7,109 nucleotides of DNA from Pseudomonadota bacterium (lineage in GTDB: Bacteria; Pseudomonadota; Alphaproteobacteria; Sphingomonadales; Sphingomonadaceae), in the NCBI GenBank assembly GCA_023424275.1, contig JAFAED010000050.1, forward strand, positions 1 to 7,109. Reading direction: 5' to 3'. The position numbers were made by a program, and so were the translations under genes. This document shows, piece by piece, positions 1 to 6,824 of the stretch. The notes under the pieces are model-generated. The model worked only from the letters and a program-made list of their open reading frames with translations, was not told the origin of the DNA and did not search any database. Numbering within the stretch: the stretch's first letter is position 1; each line of letters starts with the position of its first letter.

Positions 1-561
1 GTGTCGCGCGGCGCGTGTCGGCGGTTGTTCGGCGATCTGCCCGACCCCGATGCCCGCTGGTACCTTCCGTCGGACCTGCGCGCGCTCGGCCAGTCGATCG
101 TCGCGCCCGAATGCGATGCTGCCGCCGACACGTTGCGCCTCGCGCGGAGCATCGAATTGCTGTGCCAGTTCTTCGCCGCGCTGGCGGCGGGCAGGCTGGT
201 TCCGGTCGAAGCGCAGCCGAGCCTGACCGAGAGCGATATCGCGCGGATCGCCGCCGCGCGGCGGATCGTCGACGAACGGTGGCATGAAAAGCTGACGATC
301 GACGACATCGCCAAAAGCTGCGGCATCAACCGCGACAAGCTGACGCGCGGGTTTCGCGAACTGTACCAGTGCAGCGTCGCCGAGGCGCTGAGCGAGCGGC
401 GGTTGCGTCAGGCGCGGCAGATGCTGGCGGCAAGCGACTTGCCCGTGGCGAGCATCGGCTATCGCTGCGGCTATCTCAACAACGCCGCCTTCACCCGCGC
501 TTTCTCGCGCCGCTTCGGCATGGCGCCGACCGCGATGCGCCGCGTGGGAGTCGCGGCATGA
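1..561 (+). CDS. AraC-family transcriptional regulator, C-terminal part (5' end outside window)
   Basis: This is the DNA-binding half of an AraC/XylS-type activator. The 186 visible residues hold the double helix-turn-helix domain at about 78-182. The first HTH is around 98-121 (LTIDDIAKSCGINRDKL) and the second around 147-171 (LPVASIGYRCGYLNNAAFTR). The family signature ends in RRFGMAPTAMR, matching the usual FG-x-x-P-x-x-x-R. Residues 1-70 look like the helical connector that follows a sensory domain in PchR-like members. Full-length members are usually 250-330 residues, so the ligand-binding domain almost certainly lies upstream of base 1, and the GTG at base 1 is probably an internal valine. 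The stop codon overlaps the start of the downstream GntR gene (ATGA), so the two are probably cotranscribed and translationally coupled. The effector and target genes cannot be read from the sequence. Confidence 0.9.
   Translation: MSRGACRRLFGDLPDPDARWYLPSDLRALGQSIVAPECDAAADTLRLARSIELLCQFFAALAAGRLVPVEAQPSLTESDIARIAAARRIVDERWHEKLTIDDIAKSCGINRDKLTRGFRELYQCSVAEALSERRLRQARQMLAASDLPVASIGYRCGYLNNAAFTRAFSRRFGMAPTAMRRVGVAA
546..550 (+). promoter_or_regulatory. Ribosome binding site of the GntR gene
   Basis: GGGAG lies 7 bases before the ATG at 558, inside the last codons of the AraC gene. It favours 558 over the second in-frame ATG at 567 and over the long upstream reading-frame extension that begins at 369. 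Confidence 0.6.
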
Positions 562-1265
562 GCGGGATGATCGATACCGGCGCGCGCGGATCGCTCGTCG
601 AGCGCGCGGTCGAATCGGTGCGCGACTTCATTCGCGTCAACGACCTCAAGGTCGGCGACACATTGCCGGGCGAGGGGAGTTTCGCGCAGCAGCTTGGCGT
701 CAGCCGCCCGGTGATGCGCGAGGCGTTCGGTGCGCTCGCGGCGCTGCGGCTGGTCGACGTCGGCAACGGACGCAAACCGCGCGTCGGCGCGATCGACGGA
801 TCGGTGATGGCGGCGTCGATGGGGCATGCGGTCAACACCGCGCAGGTCAGCCTTGCCGATGTGTGGGAGGTACGCCGGACGCTGGAGCTGCGCACCGCCG
901 AACTCGCGGCGATCAACCGCACCGACGAACAGGCGCGTGCGATCCTGACCGCCGCACACAGCCTGTCGGTCGGGCATGACGAGGCCGCGCGGACCGCGGC
1001 CGACACCGCCTTTCACCAGACGATCGCCGAGGCGAGCGGCAACCAGCTTTTCCTTCAGATCGTGCGCTCGTTCGAACAGTTGATGGCACTTGCCATCCCG
1101 CGTGCCTGGGCTGGGCGCACGACGCACGAGGAGCGCGACGAGACGCTGGCGCTGCACCGCGAGGTTGCCGAGGCGATCGCCGCGCGCGATCCGGCGCGTG
1201 CGCGCGCCGCAATGGAAAGCCATTTCAACAATTCGATCGGGGAGATGCTGAAGGATCAGTTCTGA
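558..1265 (+). CDS. FadR-subfamily GntR transcriptional regulator (wHTH + FCD domain)
   Basis: A complete 235-residue regulator, a normal length for the FadR subfamily. An N-terminal winged helix-turn-helix spans about residues 12-78, with the typical LPGEGSFAQQLGVSRPVMREA pattern split over residues 36-56. The all-helical FCD effector domain covers about 95-225. The usual metal-binding residues of FCD proteins are visible as Asp149, His153 (DTAFHQTIAEASGN), His200 and His222, so a metal-dependent carboxylate or similar small ligand is likely. Proteins of this type mostly repress operons for organic acid, sugar acid or amino acid metabolism; the specific target is not evident. The frame is open from 369, but that part is a shadow of the AraC gene. 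ATG 558 is chosen because it overlaps the AraC stop and has GGGAG 7 bases upstream. The operator could not be identified. Confidence 0.9.
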   Translation: MSGMIDTGARGSLVERAVESVRDFIRVNDLKVGDTLPGEGSFAQQLGVSRPVMREAFGALAALRLVDVGNGRKPRVGAIDGSVMAASMGHAVNTAQVSLADVWEVRRTLELRTAELAAINRTDEQARAILTAAHSLSVGHDEAARTAADTAFHQTIAEASGNQLFLQIVRSFEQLMALAIPRAWAGRTTHEERDETLALHREVAEAIAARDPARARAAMESHFNNSIGEMLKDQF

Positions 1266-1290
1266 TCCGGCAGGCGCCGTTCGCTCAGTT

Positions 1291-1310
1291 CGGGGTGCCG
1301 GCGCATCCCG
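1291..1310 (+). terminator. Hairpin between convergent genes, candidate terminator of the AraC-GntR transcript
   Basis: CGGGGTGC, loop CGGC, then GCATCCCG forms an 8-bp stem with a tetraloop, 25 bases after the GntR stop. One pair is G-U in the plus-strand RNA and would be a C-A mismatch in the minus-strand RNA, so the structure favours plus-strand transcripts. No U-run follows, so it is not a textbook intrinsic terminator. A second, weaker inverted repeat (GCCGG at 1297 with CCGGC at 1314) overlaps it. Confidence 0.4.
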
Positions 1311-1323
1311 CTACCGGCGGCGC

Positions 1324-2451
1324 TTAGTCCTCCATCGCGACCCGGTTCCGGCCCGCCTTTTTTGCCCTGTCGAGGGCGTTACCCGCCTGTTCGAGCAGCG
1401 CCGCAGCGGGGCCGGTACCGTCCCGCGGCATCGCGGCGACGCCGATGCTGACCGTCACCGGAGCAGGCAGATCGGCGGTCGGTTCGTGCATGAAGGACGC
1501 AATCGTCGTCCTGATGCGTTCGGCCACCAGCGCCGCCGCATCGGCGCCCGTGTCGGGCAGGAGCAGCGCGAATAGCCGAACGCCCAGCCGGGCGGCGAGA
1601 TCGGTCGCTTCGCGCGCGCTGCTGGCGAGCACGTCGGCGACCGCTTGCAGGCAAAGATCGATGGCAGCCGGGCCGAAATCTTTGCCGTAAATGTCGAAAT
1701 CGTCGATCTCGATGACGAGCAGGGCGATCGGACGGTCCGTCCGGGCCGCCATGGCCCAATACAGGTCGAGCCGTTCGTCGAAGGCGCGGCGATTGGCGAG
1801 GCCGGTCAATGGGTCGATGCGGTTCAGTTCGGTTGCCCGATCGCGCAGTTCGGCCGCCAGCCGGGTGTTCTCGTTCGACAATTGCGCGATGCGCGCCGTG
1901 TCGTTTCCGAAACGACGGCTAGCGATTATCAGCGCGCCGCAAAGGACGGCGGTCGCGATGCCGACTTGCAGATGACCACTGCGGTCGCTGGTCAGGAATC
2001 CGGCCGTCGCTATGGCGGACGCCGGGACGTGGAAGGCGAGATGCGCCGGCCGATAGCGAAGCGACGCGGCGGCGAGCGTCATCGCGCCGAGCGCGGCGGC
2101 CGTTGCGACGAGGAGTTGGGGATCGGTTGCGGCGCGCGTGCTCCAGAATAGCATCGCGCCCCATGCGAGACCCGAGAGGAACATCAGCGTGGTTGCTCCG
2201 CGAAGCCATGTCGCGGGCTGGCGGCGACCTCGCGCATCATATAGCGCGCAAGCGATCAGTTGCACGGCCAGCAGCAGGGCCGCGACAGCGGCGAATATTT
2301 CCGCGCCAGCTATCGCCGCCGTTCCGTACATCGTCGCGGCGATCAGCGCGGAACCGGCGAAACCCGCGACCGCATTGAGCGCGATGGCAGGCAGCAGGGC
2401 ATCGGCCCGCGCAGCCGCCACGCGATCGTTAACCTCATATTCCTCTGACAC
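1324..2451 (-). CDS. Membrane protein with degenerate GGDEF domain (probably catalytically inactive)
   Basis: A 375-residue protein from the preferred GTG start. The N-terminal half has about six hydrophobic helices (near 19-42, 50-71, 85-103, 112-131, 138-153 and 162-178). A short, probably coiled-coil linker follows (183-211), then a GGDEF-type domain (about 212-375). The domain opening IDPLTGLANRRAF (212-224), the SIGVA strand (335-339) and the closing AKKAGRNRV (363-371) are clear family marks. The active-site loop, however, reads GVRLF at 290-294 in place of GGDEF. The substrate loop reads FDIYGKDFGPAAID (252-265) where F-K-x-x-N-D-x-x-G-H-x-x-G-D is usual, and the I-site arginine is out of register. 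Diguanylate cyclase activity is therefore unlikely; a role in binding GTP or c-di-GMP, or in protein contacts, is inference. It lies 62 bases after the efflux genes on the same strand. A TTG start at 2532 would add 27 residues and overlap the preceding gene. Confidence 0.88.
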   Translation of the reverse strand: MSEEYEVNDRVAAARADALLPAIALNAVAGFAGSALIAATMYGTAAIAGAEIFAAVAALLLAVQLIACALYDARGRRQPATWLRGATTLMFLSGLAWGAMLFWSTRAATDPQLLVATAAALGAMTLAAASLRYRPAHLAFHVPASAIATAGFLTSDRSGHLQVGIATAVLCGALIIASRRFGNDTARIAQLSNENTRLAAELRDRATELNRIDPLTGLANRRAFDERLDLYWAMAARTDRPIALLVIEIDDFDIYGKDFGPAAIDLCLQAVADVLASSAREATDLAARLGVRLFALLLPDTGADAAALVAERIRTTIASFMHEPTADLPAPVTVSIGVAAMPRDGTGPAAALLEQAGNALDRAKKAGRNRVAMED

Positions 2452-2458
2452 CCGCCCA

Positions 2459-2463
2459 CTTCC
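2459..2463 (-). promoter_or_regulatory. Ribosome binding site supporting the GTG start of the GGDEF gene
   Basis: On the minus strand GGAAG stands 7 bases before the GTG at 2451. It lies in a purine-rich leader with two tandem GAAACGG units (2462-2475). This supports the GTG start over the TTG at 2532, which has no evident ribosome binding site. Confidence 0.5.
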
Positions 2464-2513
2464 GTTTCCCGTTTCCCCGACGGTCGGTAGCGCGATCCTT
2501 GCCCCGGCTGCAA

Positions 2514-3890
2514 CTATCGGGAATCGGTCCAACCGCCACCCATCGCCTGAAACAGCTGAATGCGCGCCGCGAGCGCATCGGCGCGGAGCTGGATCAGCGA
2601 CAATTCGGCGCCGAGCAGGCCGCGCTGGGCGTCGAGCTGTTCGAGATAGGGCGAATAGCCTTCGCGATAGCGATTGGTCGCGAGGCGCAATCCTTCGGCC
2701 AGCGCATCGCGCTGCGACCGGGCAAACGCAATCTGCGCATCGATCAGCTTCACGGCGGCGAGTGCATCCTCGACCTCGCGGAACGCATTGAGTGCCGTGC
2801 GGCGATAGGCGAACGCTGCCTGATCGCGCTGCGCGGCCGCCGCGTCGGCCTGTGCGGTGAGACGCCCGCCCTGGAAAATCGGCGCCAATATGCTGCCGCC
2901 GACCGACCAGATCGAAATCGGATCGGCGAGAAGCGTCGAAAAGGCGGCGCCAGCGGCCCCCGTCAGGCGGACCTGCGGCAGAAAGCGCTTGCGTGCCGCC
3001 GACAGATTCTTGTCCGACGCCGCGAGCTGATATTCGGCCTGTGCGACGTCGGGCCGGCGTCGTAGCAGGTCGGATGGGAGGCCGTCGGGGACGAGCGGCA
3101 CTGTCAAACCGGCAAGCGCCACGCCGCGTTCGATCGCTTGCGGCGTTTCCCCCACGAGCAGGCTCAGCGCATCTTCGGTGCGCGCGATCGCCAGCTCGAT
3201 CTGCGGGACGATTTGTGCGGTTGCGTCATATTCGGCCTGCGCCTGTTCGAGTTCCAGCCGGGGCGAATAGCCCGACCCGACGCGCGATTTTGCGATGCGG
3301 AGCGATTCGGATCGCGCGCGCACTGTTTCGCGCGCCACCTCCAGCCGCGCGTCGAGGCCGCGCAGCGTGACATAGTTCGACGCGACCGCTGCGGCGACCG
3401 ACAGCTGGACCGTGTCATGGGCCGCTTCGCTGGCGAACCAGGCGTCGCGCGCGGCGGATTTCTGGTCCGCGAGGCGGCCGAATAGGTCGACTTCATACGC
3501 GACCTGAAGTTGCGGCTGCGCGAAATTCTGCTCGACCGGCTGACCAAAGGCGCTGACCGACCGTGAGCGGCCGCCGCCCAGCGTTGCATCGATCGCCGGC
3601 AATGTCTGCGCCCGCGCGAGCGCGACATTGGCGAGCGCTTCGCGCACGCGCGCCGCCGCAACGCCGACGTCGCTGTTGTTCGCGAGCGCGCTGTCGATCA
3701 GGAGGGGCAGTACCGGGTCATCGAATCCCCGCCACCAGTCGCGTTGCAGCGTGGCGGTCGAGCCGGGATCGGTGCGCCATGCGAGCGGCGGTGCGACGGG
3801 CGCCACCGCCGTCGTGGCGACCTTCGGCCCGGCGCAAGCGGCGAGGGCGGCGGTCAGGACCGCCGCGAGCGCGAGACGCGATGCCTTCAC
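2514..3890 (-). CDS. NodT-family outer membrane efflux factor, lipoprotein (TolC/OprM superfamily)
   Basis: A 458-residue outer membrane channel subunit that would dock with the fusion protein encoded just upstream and let exported compounds leave the cell. The N-terminus is a lipoprotein signal peptide, with a hydrophobic stretch (5-18) ending in LAAC and the lipidated cysteine at residue 19. Two TolC-type repeats follow. Family hallmarks include DWWRGFDDPVLPLLIDSAL (51-69), YEVDLFGRL (132-140) and GLPSDLLRRRPDV (270-282), the last being diagnostic of NodT/OprM proteins. The GTG start at 3890 shares four bases (GTGA) with the stop of the fusion protein gene, and no good Shine-Dalgarno is seen, so translation is probably coupled. 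The same frame stays open to 4940, but that extension only shadows the neighbouring gene and would bury the signal peptide. Length and start fit the family well. Confidence 0.95.
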   Translation of the reverse strand: MKASRLALAAVLTAALAACAGPKVATTAVAPVAPPLAWRTDPGSTATLQRDWWRGFDDPVLPLLIDSALANNSDVGVAAARVREALANVALARAQTLPAIDATLGGGRSRSVSAFGQPVEQNFAQPQLQVAYEVDLFGRLADQKSAARDAWFASEAAHDTVQLSVAAAVASNYVTLRGLDARLEVARETVRARSESLRIAKSRVGSGYSPRLELEQAQAEYDATAQIVPQIELAIARTEDALSLLVGETPQAIERGVALAGLTVPLVPDGLPSDLLRRRPDVAQAEYQLAASDKNLSAARKRFLPQVRLTGAAGAAFSTLLADPISIWSVGGSILAPIFQGGRLTAQADAAAAQRDQAAFAYRRTALNAFREVEDALAAVKLIDAQIAFARSQRDALAEGLRLATNRYREGYSPYLEQLDAQRGLLGAELSLIQLRADALAARIQLFQAMGGGWTDSR

Positions 3891-5074
3891 CGCGCGGGTC
3901 CGCCGCTGGTATCGACGCGGACCTCGACCGACATGCCGGGGCGCAGCCGTTTTGCCGCCGGCTGGTTGCGGTCGATAGCGATCCGCACCGCGATCCGCTG
4001 TGCCACCTTGACGAAATTGCCCGTGGCGTTGTCGGCCTTCAAGACGGCGAATTCGGAGCCGGCGGCGGGCGACAGATTTTCGATCCGCCCGGTCAGTTCG
4101 GTGCCGCCCAGCGCGTCGACGCTGAACCGGGCGCGCTGGCCGATCGCCATATCGCCGGTCTGCGCTTCCTTGAAGTTCGCGATCACCCAGACATGGTGCG
4201 GGACGACCGACAATAATTGCGTGCCCGCGGTCACATAGGCGCCGACGCGGACGCCGACCTCCGACAATTGGCCGTCGGCGGGTGCGCGGATGATCGTGTT
4301 GTCGAGGTCGATCTGTGCGAGGCGAAGCTGCGCCTTGGCCGACGCCACCGCGGCTTCGAGCCCGGCGCGCCCGACGACGACCGTCCGCACGTCCTGGGTT
4401 CCGATCGCGCGGCTGGCGCGCGCCTGTTGCAGCGTGGCCTGCGCCGCGAGCAGCGCCGCGCGCGTCTGGTCGAGTTCGCGCGTCGAGATCGAGCCGTCGG
4501 CGGCGAGGGTGCGGGCGCGGCGCATGTCGGCTTCGGCGCGCGTGAGCTGCGCCTGCGCATTCGCGATGCCGGCGTTCTGGCTGTCGGTCGCGACTTCGCG
4601 CGATTTCTGCGCTTGCGCCGAATTGGCAAGCGCGGCCTGTTGCGCGGCCACATTGGCTTCGGCCTGCGCGACGCGCGCGCGATAGATGCGATCGTCGATC
4701 GTCGCGAGGATCTGACCCGCCTTGACCTCGGCAAAATCCTGGACCGGAACGCGCGTGACATAGCCGCTGACCTGCGGACTGATGATCGTCACGCGCCCGC
4801 GAACATAGGCATTGTCGGTCTTTTCCAGCGCACCGGCAAAGGGCGGGAGCTGCCACGAATAGAGGATTGCGAGGATTGCGAGCAGCGCGGCGACGACGAT
4901 GAGGATCACGGTCTTGCGCGTCTTGTCGGGCGGCCGCCACGCCGAGGGCGGGGCGTCGACCTGCGGATCGGCCGGGGGCGCGGCAGGCGGCGGGGCGGCC
5001 TGAGGCGCGGCGGCCGGCTGCGCGGTCGTTGCGGATGCGGGTTTCGGCGCGTTCGCCTTTGGCTCGTCGCTCAT
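3887..5074 (-). CDS. EmrA/HlyD-family periplasmic membrane fusion protein
   Basis: A 395-residue adaptor linking the inner membrane exporter to the outer membrane channel. An Ala/Pro-rich, probably disordered cytoplasmic segment (8-50) is followed by one transmembrane helix (about 54-74). Next come the first half of the biotinyl-lipoyl domain (TDNAYVRGRVTIISPQVSGYV, split over 86-106), a long helical hairpin (about 130-255, rich in Ala, Gln and Arg), and the second lipoyl half (262-285, IIRAPADGQLSEVGVRVGAYV in part). A beta-barrel domain includes VWVIANFKEAQ (295-305), and NFVKVAQRIAVRI (353-365) is typical of EmrA. It begins one base after the stop of the exporter gene, with AGGGG seven bases before its ATG, and overlaps the outer membrane factor gene by four bases. 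The order exporter-adaptor-channel and the tight packing indicate one operon encoding one pump. Confidence 0.95.
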   Translation of the reverse strand: MSDEPKANAPKPASATTAQPAAAPQAAPPPAAPPADPQVDAPPSAWRPPDKTRKTVILIVVAALLAILAILYSWQLPPFAGALEKTDNAYVRGRVTIISPQVSGYVTRVPVQDFAEVKAGQILATIDDRIYRARVAQAEANVAAQQAALANSAQAQKSREVATDSQNAGIANAQAQLTRAEADMRRARTLAADGSISTRELDQTRAALLAAQATLQQARASRAIGTQDVRTVVVGRAGLEAAVASAKAQLRLAQIDLDNTIIRAPADGQLSEVGVRVGAYVTAGTQLLSVVPHHVWVIANFKEAQTGDMAIGQRARFSVDALGGTELTGRIENLSPAAGSEFAVLKADNATGNFVKVAQRIAVRIAIDRNQPAAKRLRPGMSVEVRVDTSGGPAR

Positions 5075-5075
5075 A

Positions 5076-6740
5076 TCATTGCCCCTGTTGAGCCTGTGCC
5101 TGCGCTTGCAGGCGTTGTACCAATAATATTACCGGCGAGGGTTCGTTCCGCCGCCGGATCGACCGGCTGATCAGGAAGCCCCAGAGCGCCGTCAAGATCG
5201 CAAGAACCCCGACCAGCAGGAATACGTCGTTATAGGCGAGAATATGGGCCTCGCGCGTCACCTGCTGGCTGAGTAGCGCGGCGCCTTCGGCGTTGCGCAG
5301 AACCGGATCGCCGACGGTCCCGGCGACGACGCGACTGCCGGCGCCCAGCCGCGCCGCAACCAACGGGTCGCTTGCGACGATATTCTGGACCAGCTCGTGC
5401 GAATGATATTTTTCGCGGACTGTCTGGAAGGTTCCGAGCAAGGTGCCGCCGGCGAGGCCGCCGATACTCTGGCTCATGCTGAACAGGACGACGAAGCTGA
5501 TGAAATTCTTGCCGCCCGCGAGCAGCGTGCGCGCGATGCCGATGACCATCGCCTGTGCGAGAAAGAGCAGCGATGCAAAGCCGATCAGCGCCTGGCTGAA
5601 ATAGAATTGGCTGGGCCGCGTCAGATTGGTCGCCTGCGCATCCATGAACGATCCGATGACGATCAGCACGACCGCGATGATGATGGGCCGCGTCAGATTG
5701 TCGGGGCGAAACGTCAGGACTGCGGTGGCAAGGCCGGCGATCGAGGCGATCACCACGATCAGGTTGAGCGTGACCAGCTGGTCGTTGATCAGGCCGACGG
5801 CGCTGAGAAAGCCGATCGACCCGAACGCCTGTTCGGACAGGAGGATACGGATCGACGATGCCACCGCAAAGAGGCGCAGCATTTCGCGCGTGCCGAGCCA
5901 GCGCGTGTTGAGGAGCGGGTTCCTGCGATGATGTTCGACGAGAATTGCGGCGGCGATCAGCGCGACGCTCGCCGCCAGCGACCAGCCCATCCATGGACGC
6001 TCGGTCCACCACTGGATCCGGCCTTGCGACAGGACCGCGACGAGTAGCCACAATCCCGGTGCGAGGAGGCCGAAGGTCAGGAAATCGAGCGGTTCGAACA
6101 CTTTTTCGCGCTCGCTGGGCGGCAGCGGCTGCGCCACTACGGCAGCGAGCGTCGCCAGCGCCAGCCCAAATTCGAACCAATAGAGATTGTGCCAGTCGCC
6201 CCAGATGAGCAGCCCCGGCGACAGCACGCGCGCGAGCGGCGTTGCGATCTGTGGGATGCAGATGCCGATCATCACCGCAGCGAGGCGCTTTGACGCGGGG
6301 AGCGCCTGAAAGAAATAGAGGATCGTGAGGGTCGAGAGGCCGCTCGCGGCGATCCCGCTCATCGCGCGCACGGCGACCGAGGTCCAGAAATCGTGGATGA
6401 ACAGGTGCATCAGCGTCGTCACCGCATAGGCGACGAGCGTGTAGCGGATGAACGGCTGGAGCCCGAATTGCTGGCGATATTTGACGAGCAGCAGGTTCGC
6501 GGTGACGTTGGTCATGAAATAGGCGGCGGTCAGCCACGCCGCCTCGTCGCTGTTCAGCCCCAGCGTTCCTTGGGCGAAGTTCAGATTGACCGTGACCAGC
6601 GCATTGCCGAGCCCGCCGGTGATCCCGATCAGGCAGCCGATGAGGAAATGGCGCACCATGCGCGACTTCGGGTGGTCGGGATTGGCAGGCGACCCCGGAA
6701 GCGTGGGCCGCTCGTGCGGCTTGAAGACATAATCCGCCAT
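5076..6740 (-). CDS. DHA2-family (EmrB-like) MFS multidrug exporter
   Basis: A 554-residue inner membrane transporter with the length and hydrophobicity of 14-helix, proton-coupled drug exporters. After a polar N-terminal tail (HERPTLPGSPANP, 9-21), helices begin near residue 31. SDEAAWLTAAYFMTNV (64-79) and the motif-B-like region VRAMSGIAASG (124-134, Arg125) are recognisable. A periplasmic loop of about 65 residues (440-503, with SHELVQNI and QQVTREAHILAYND) precedes the last helix, and the C-terminus is Gln/Ala-rich. The region where motif C (G-P-x-x-G-G) is expected reads IPQIATPLARVLSPG (162-176). This departs from classic EmrB, but as I recall it, it is shared with a group of related proteobacterial exporters. 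The start is fixed by an in-frame TAG nine bases upstream, yet there is no clear Shine-Dalgarno. The adaptor and channel genes follow immediately. Substrates cannot be predicted from sequence. Confidence 0.93.
   Translation of the reverse strand: MADYVFKPHERPTLPGSPANPDHPKSRMVRHFLIGCLIGITGGLGNALVTVNLNFAQGTLGLNSDEAAWLTAAYFMTNVTANLLLVKYRQQFGLQPFIRYTLVAYAVTTLMHLFIHDFWTSVAVRAMSGIAASGLSTLTILYFFQALPASKRLAAVMIGICIPQIATPLARVLSPGLLIWGDWHNLYWFEFGLALATLAAVVAQPLPPSEREKVFEPLDFLTFGLLAPGLWLLVAVLSQGRIQWWTERPWMGWSLAASVALIAAAILVEHHRRNPLLNTRWLGTREMLRLFAVASSIRILLSEQAFGSIGFLSAVGLINDQLVTLNLIVVIASIAGLATAVLTFRPDNLTRPIIIAVVLIVIGSFMDAQATNLTRPSQFYFSQALIGFASLLFLAQAMVIGIARTLLAGGKNFISFVVLFSMSQSIGGLAGGTLLGTFQTVREKYHSHELVQNIVASDPLVAARLGAGSRVVAGTVGDPVLRNAEGAALLSQQVTREAHILAYNDVFLLVGVLAILTALWGFLISRSIRRRNEPSPVILLVQRLQAQAQAQQGQ
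5082..5086 (-). promoter_or_regulatory. Ribosome binding site of the membrane fusion protein gene
   Basis: On the minus strand AGGGG lies 7 bases before the ATG at 5074, inside the last codons of the exporter gene. The preceding stop codon is separated from this ATG by a single base. Confidence 0.6.
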
Positions 6741-6746
6741 CGCGGG

Positions 6747-6824
6747 CTAGACGCCGTTCGCGGTCATGCGCGCCCTGTCGTCCGATGCGAAGCGGCGAGT
6801 CGTCGAGAGGCGGATCAGGGGCAT
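6747..6824 (-). CDS. Possible 25-codon leader ORF upstream of the efflux operon (hypothetical)
   Basis: An open frame of 25 codons (MPLIRLSTTRRFASDDRARM, then TANGV) ends in TAG six bases before the exporter ATG and in the same frame. AAGGAA stands four bases before its ATG, a better ribosome binding site than the exporter has. Nearly all its codons end in G or C, like the real genes here. A second in-frame ATG at 6854 would extend it to 35 codons, also preceded by a GGAAGG. The product is arginine-rich, matches nothing I recognise, and has no signal peptide or membrane segment. It may be a leader peptide that couples ribosomes onto the exporter gene, or merely chance open frame in GC-rich DNA. 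Existence as a translated gene is inference. Confidence 0.35.
   Translation of the reverse strand: MPLIRLSTTRRFASDDRARMTANGV

Noticed and set aside
369..557. 63-residue N-terminal extension of the GntR regulator
   Set aside because: The extension is Arg/Ala-rich and overlaps the AraC DNA-binding domain in another frame. The ATG at 558 has a good ribosome binding site and gives a normal FadR-type length.
471..1223. 250-residue minus-strand ORF opposite the GntR gene
   Set aside because: It is the antisense shadow of the GntR and AraC genes and has no family features.
2462..2475. Tandem 7-base repeat CCGTTTC x2 as a possible regulatory repeat
   Set aside because: There are only two units, and they form part of a purine-rich ribosome-binding leader on the minus strand. 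This is too short to claim as a repeat element.
2452..2532. TTG start at 2532 adding 27 residues to the GGDEF protein
   Set aside because: It has no ribosome binding site, would overlap the preceding gene, and adds a tail with no family resemblance. GTG 2451 has GGAAG at ideal spacing. The choice is likely but not certain.
3891..4940. Upstream extension of the outer membrane factor frame, giving an 808-residue minus-strand ORF
   Set aside because: The extension is Arg/Asp-rich low-complexity sequence antiparallel in frame to the membrane fusion protein gene. The real start is the GTG at 3890, just before a clear lipoprotein signal peptide.
4217..5170. 317-residue plus-strand ORF opposite the fusion protein gene
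   Set aside because: Composition is extreme in Arg, Gly, Ala and Asp, with no recognisable domain. It is the complementary shadow of a well-supported gene.
5397..6047. 216-residue plus-strand ORF opposite the exporter gene
   Set aside because: It is a shadow rich in Asp, Arg, Glu and Ala, with no motif and no ribosome binding site.
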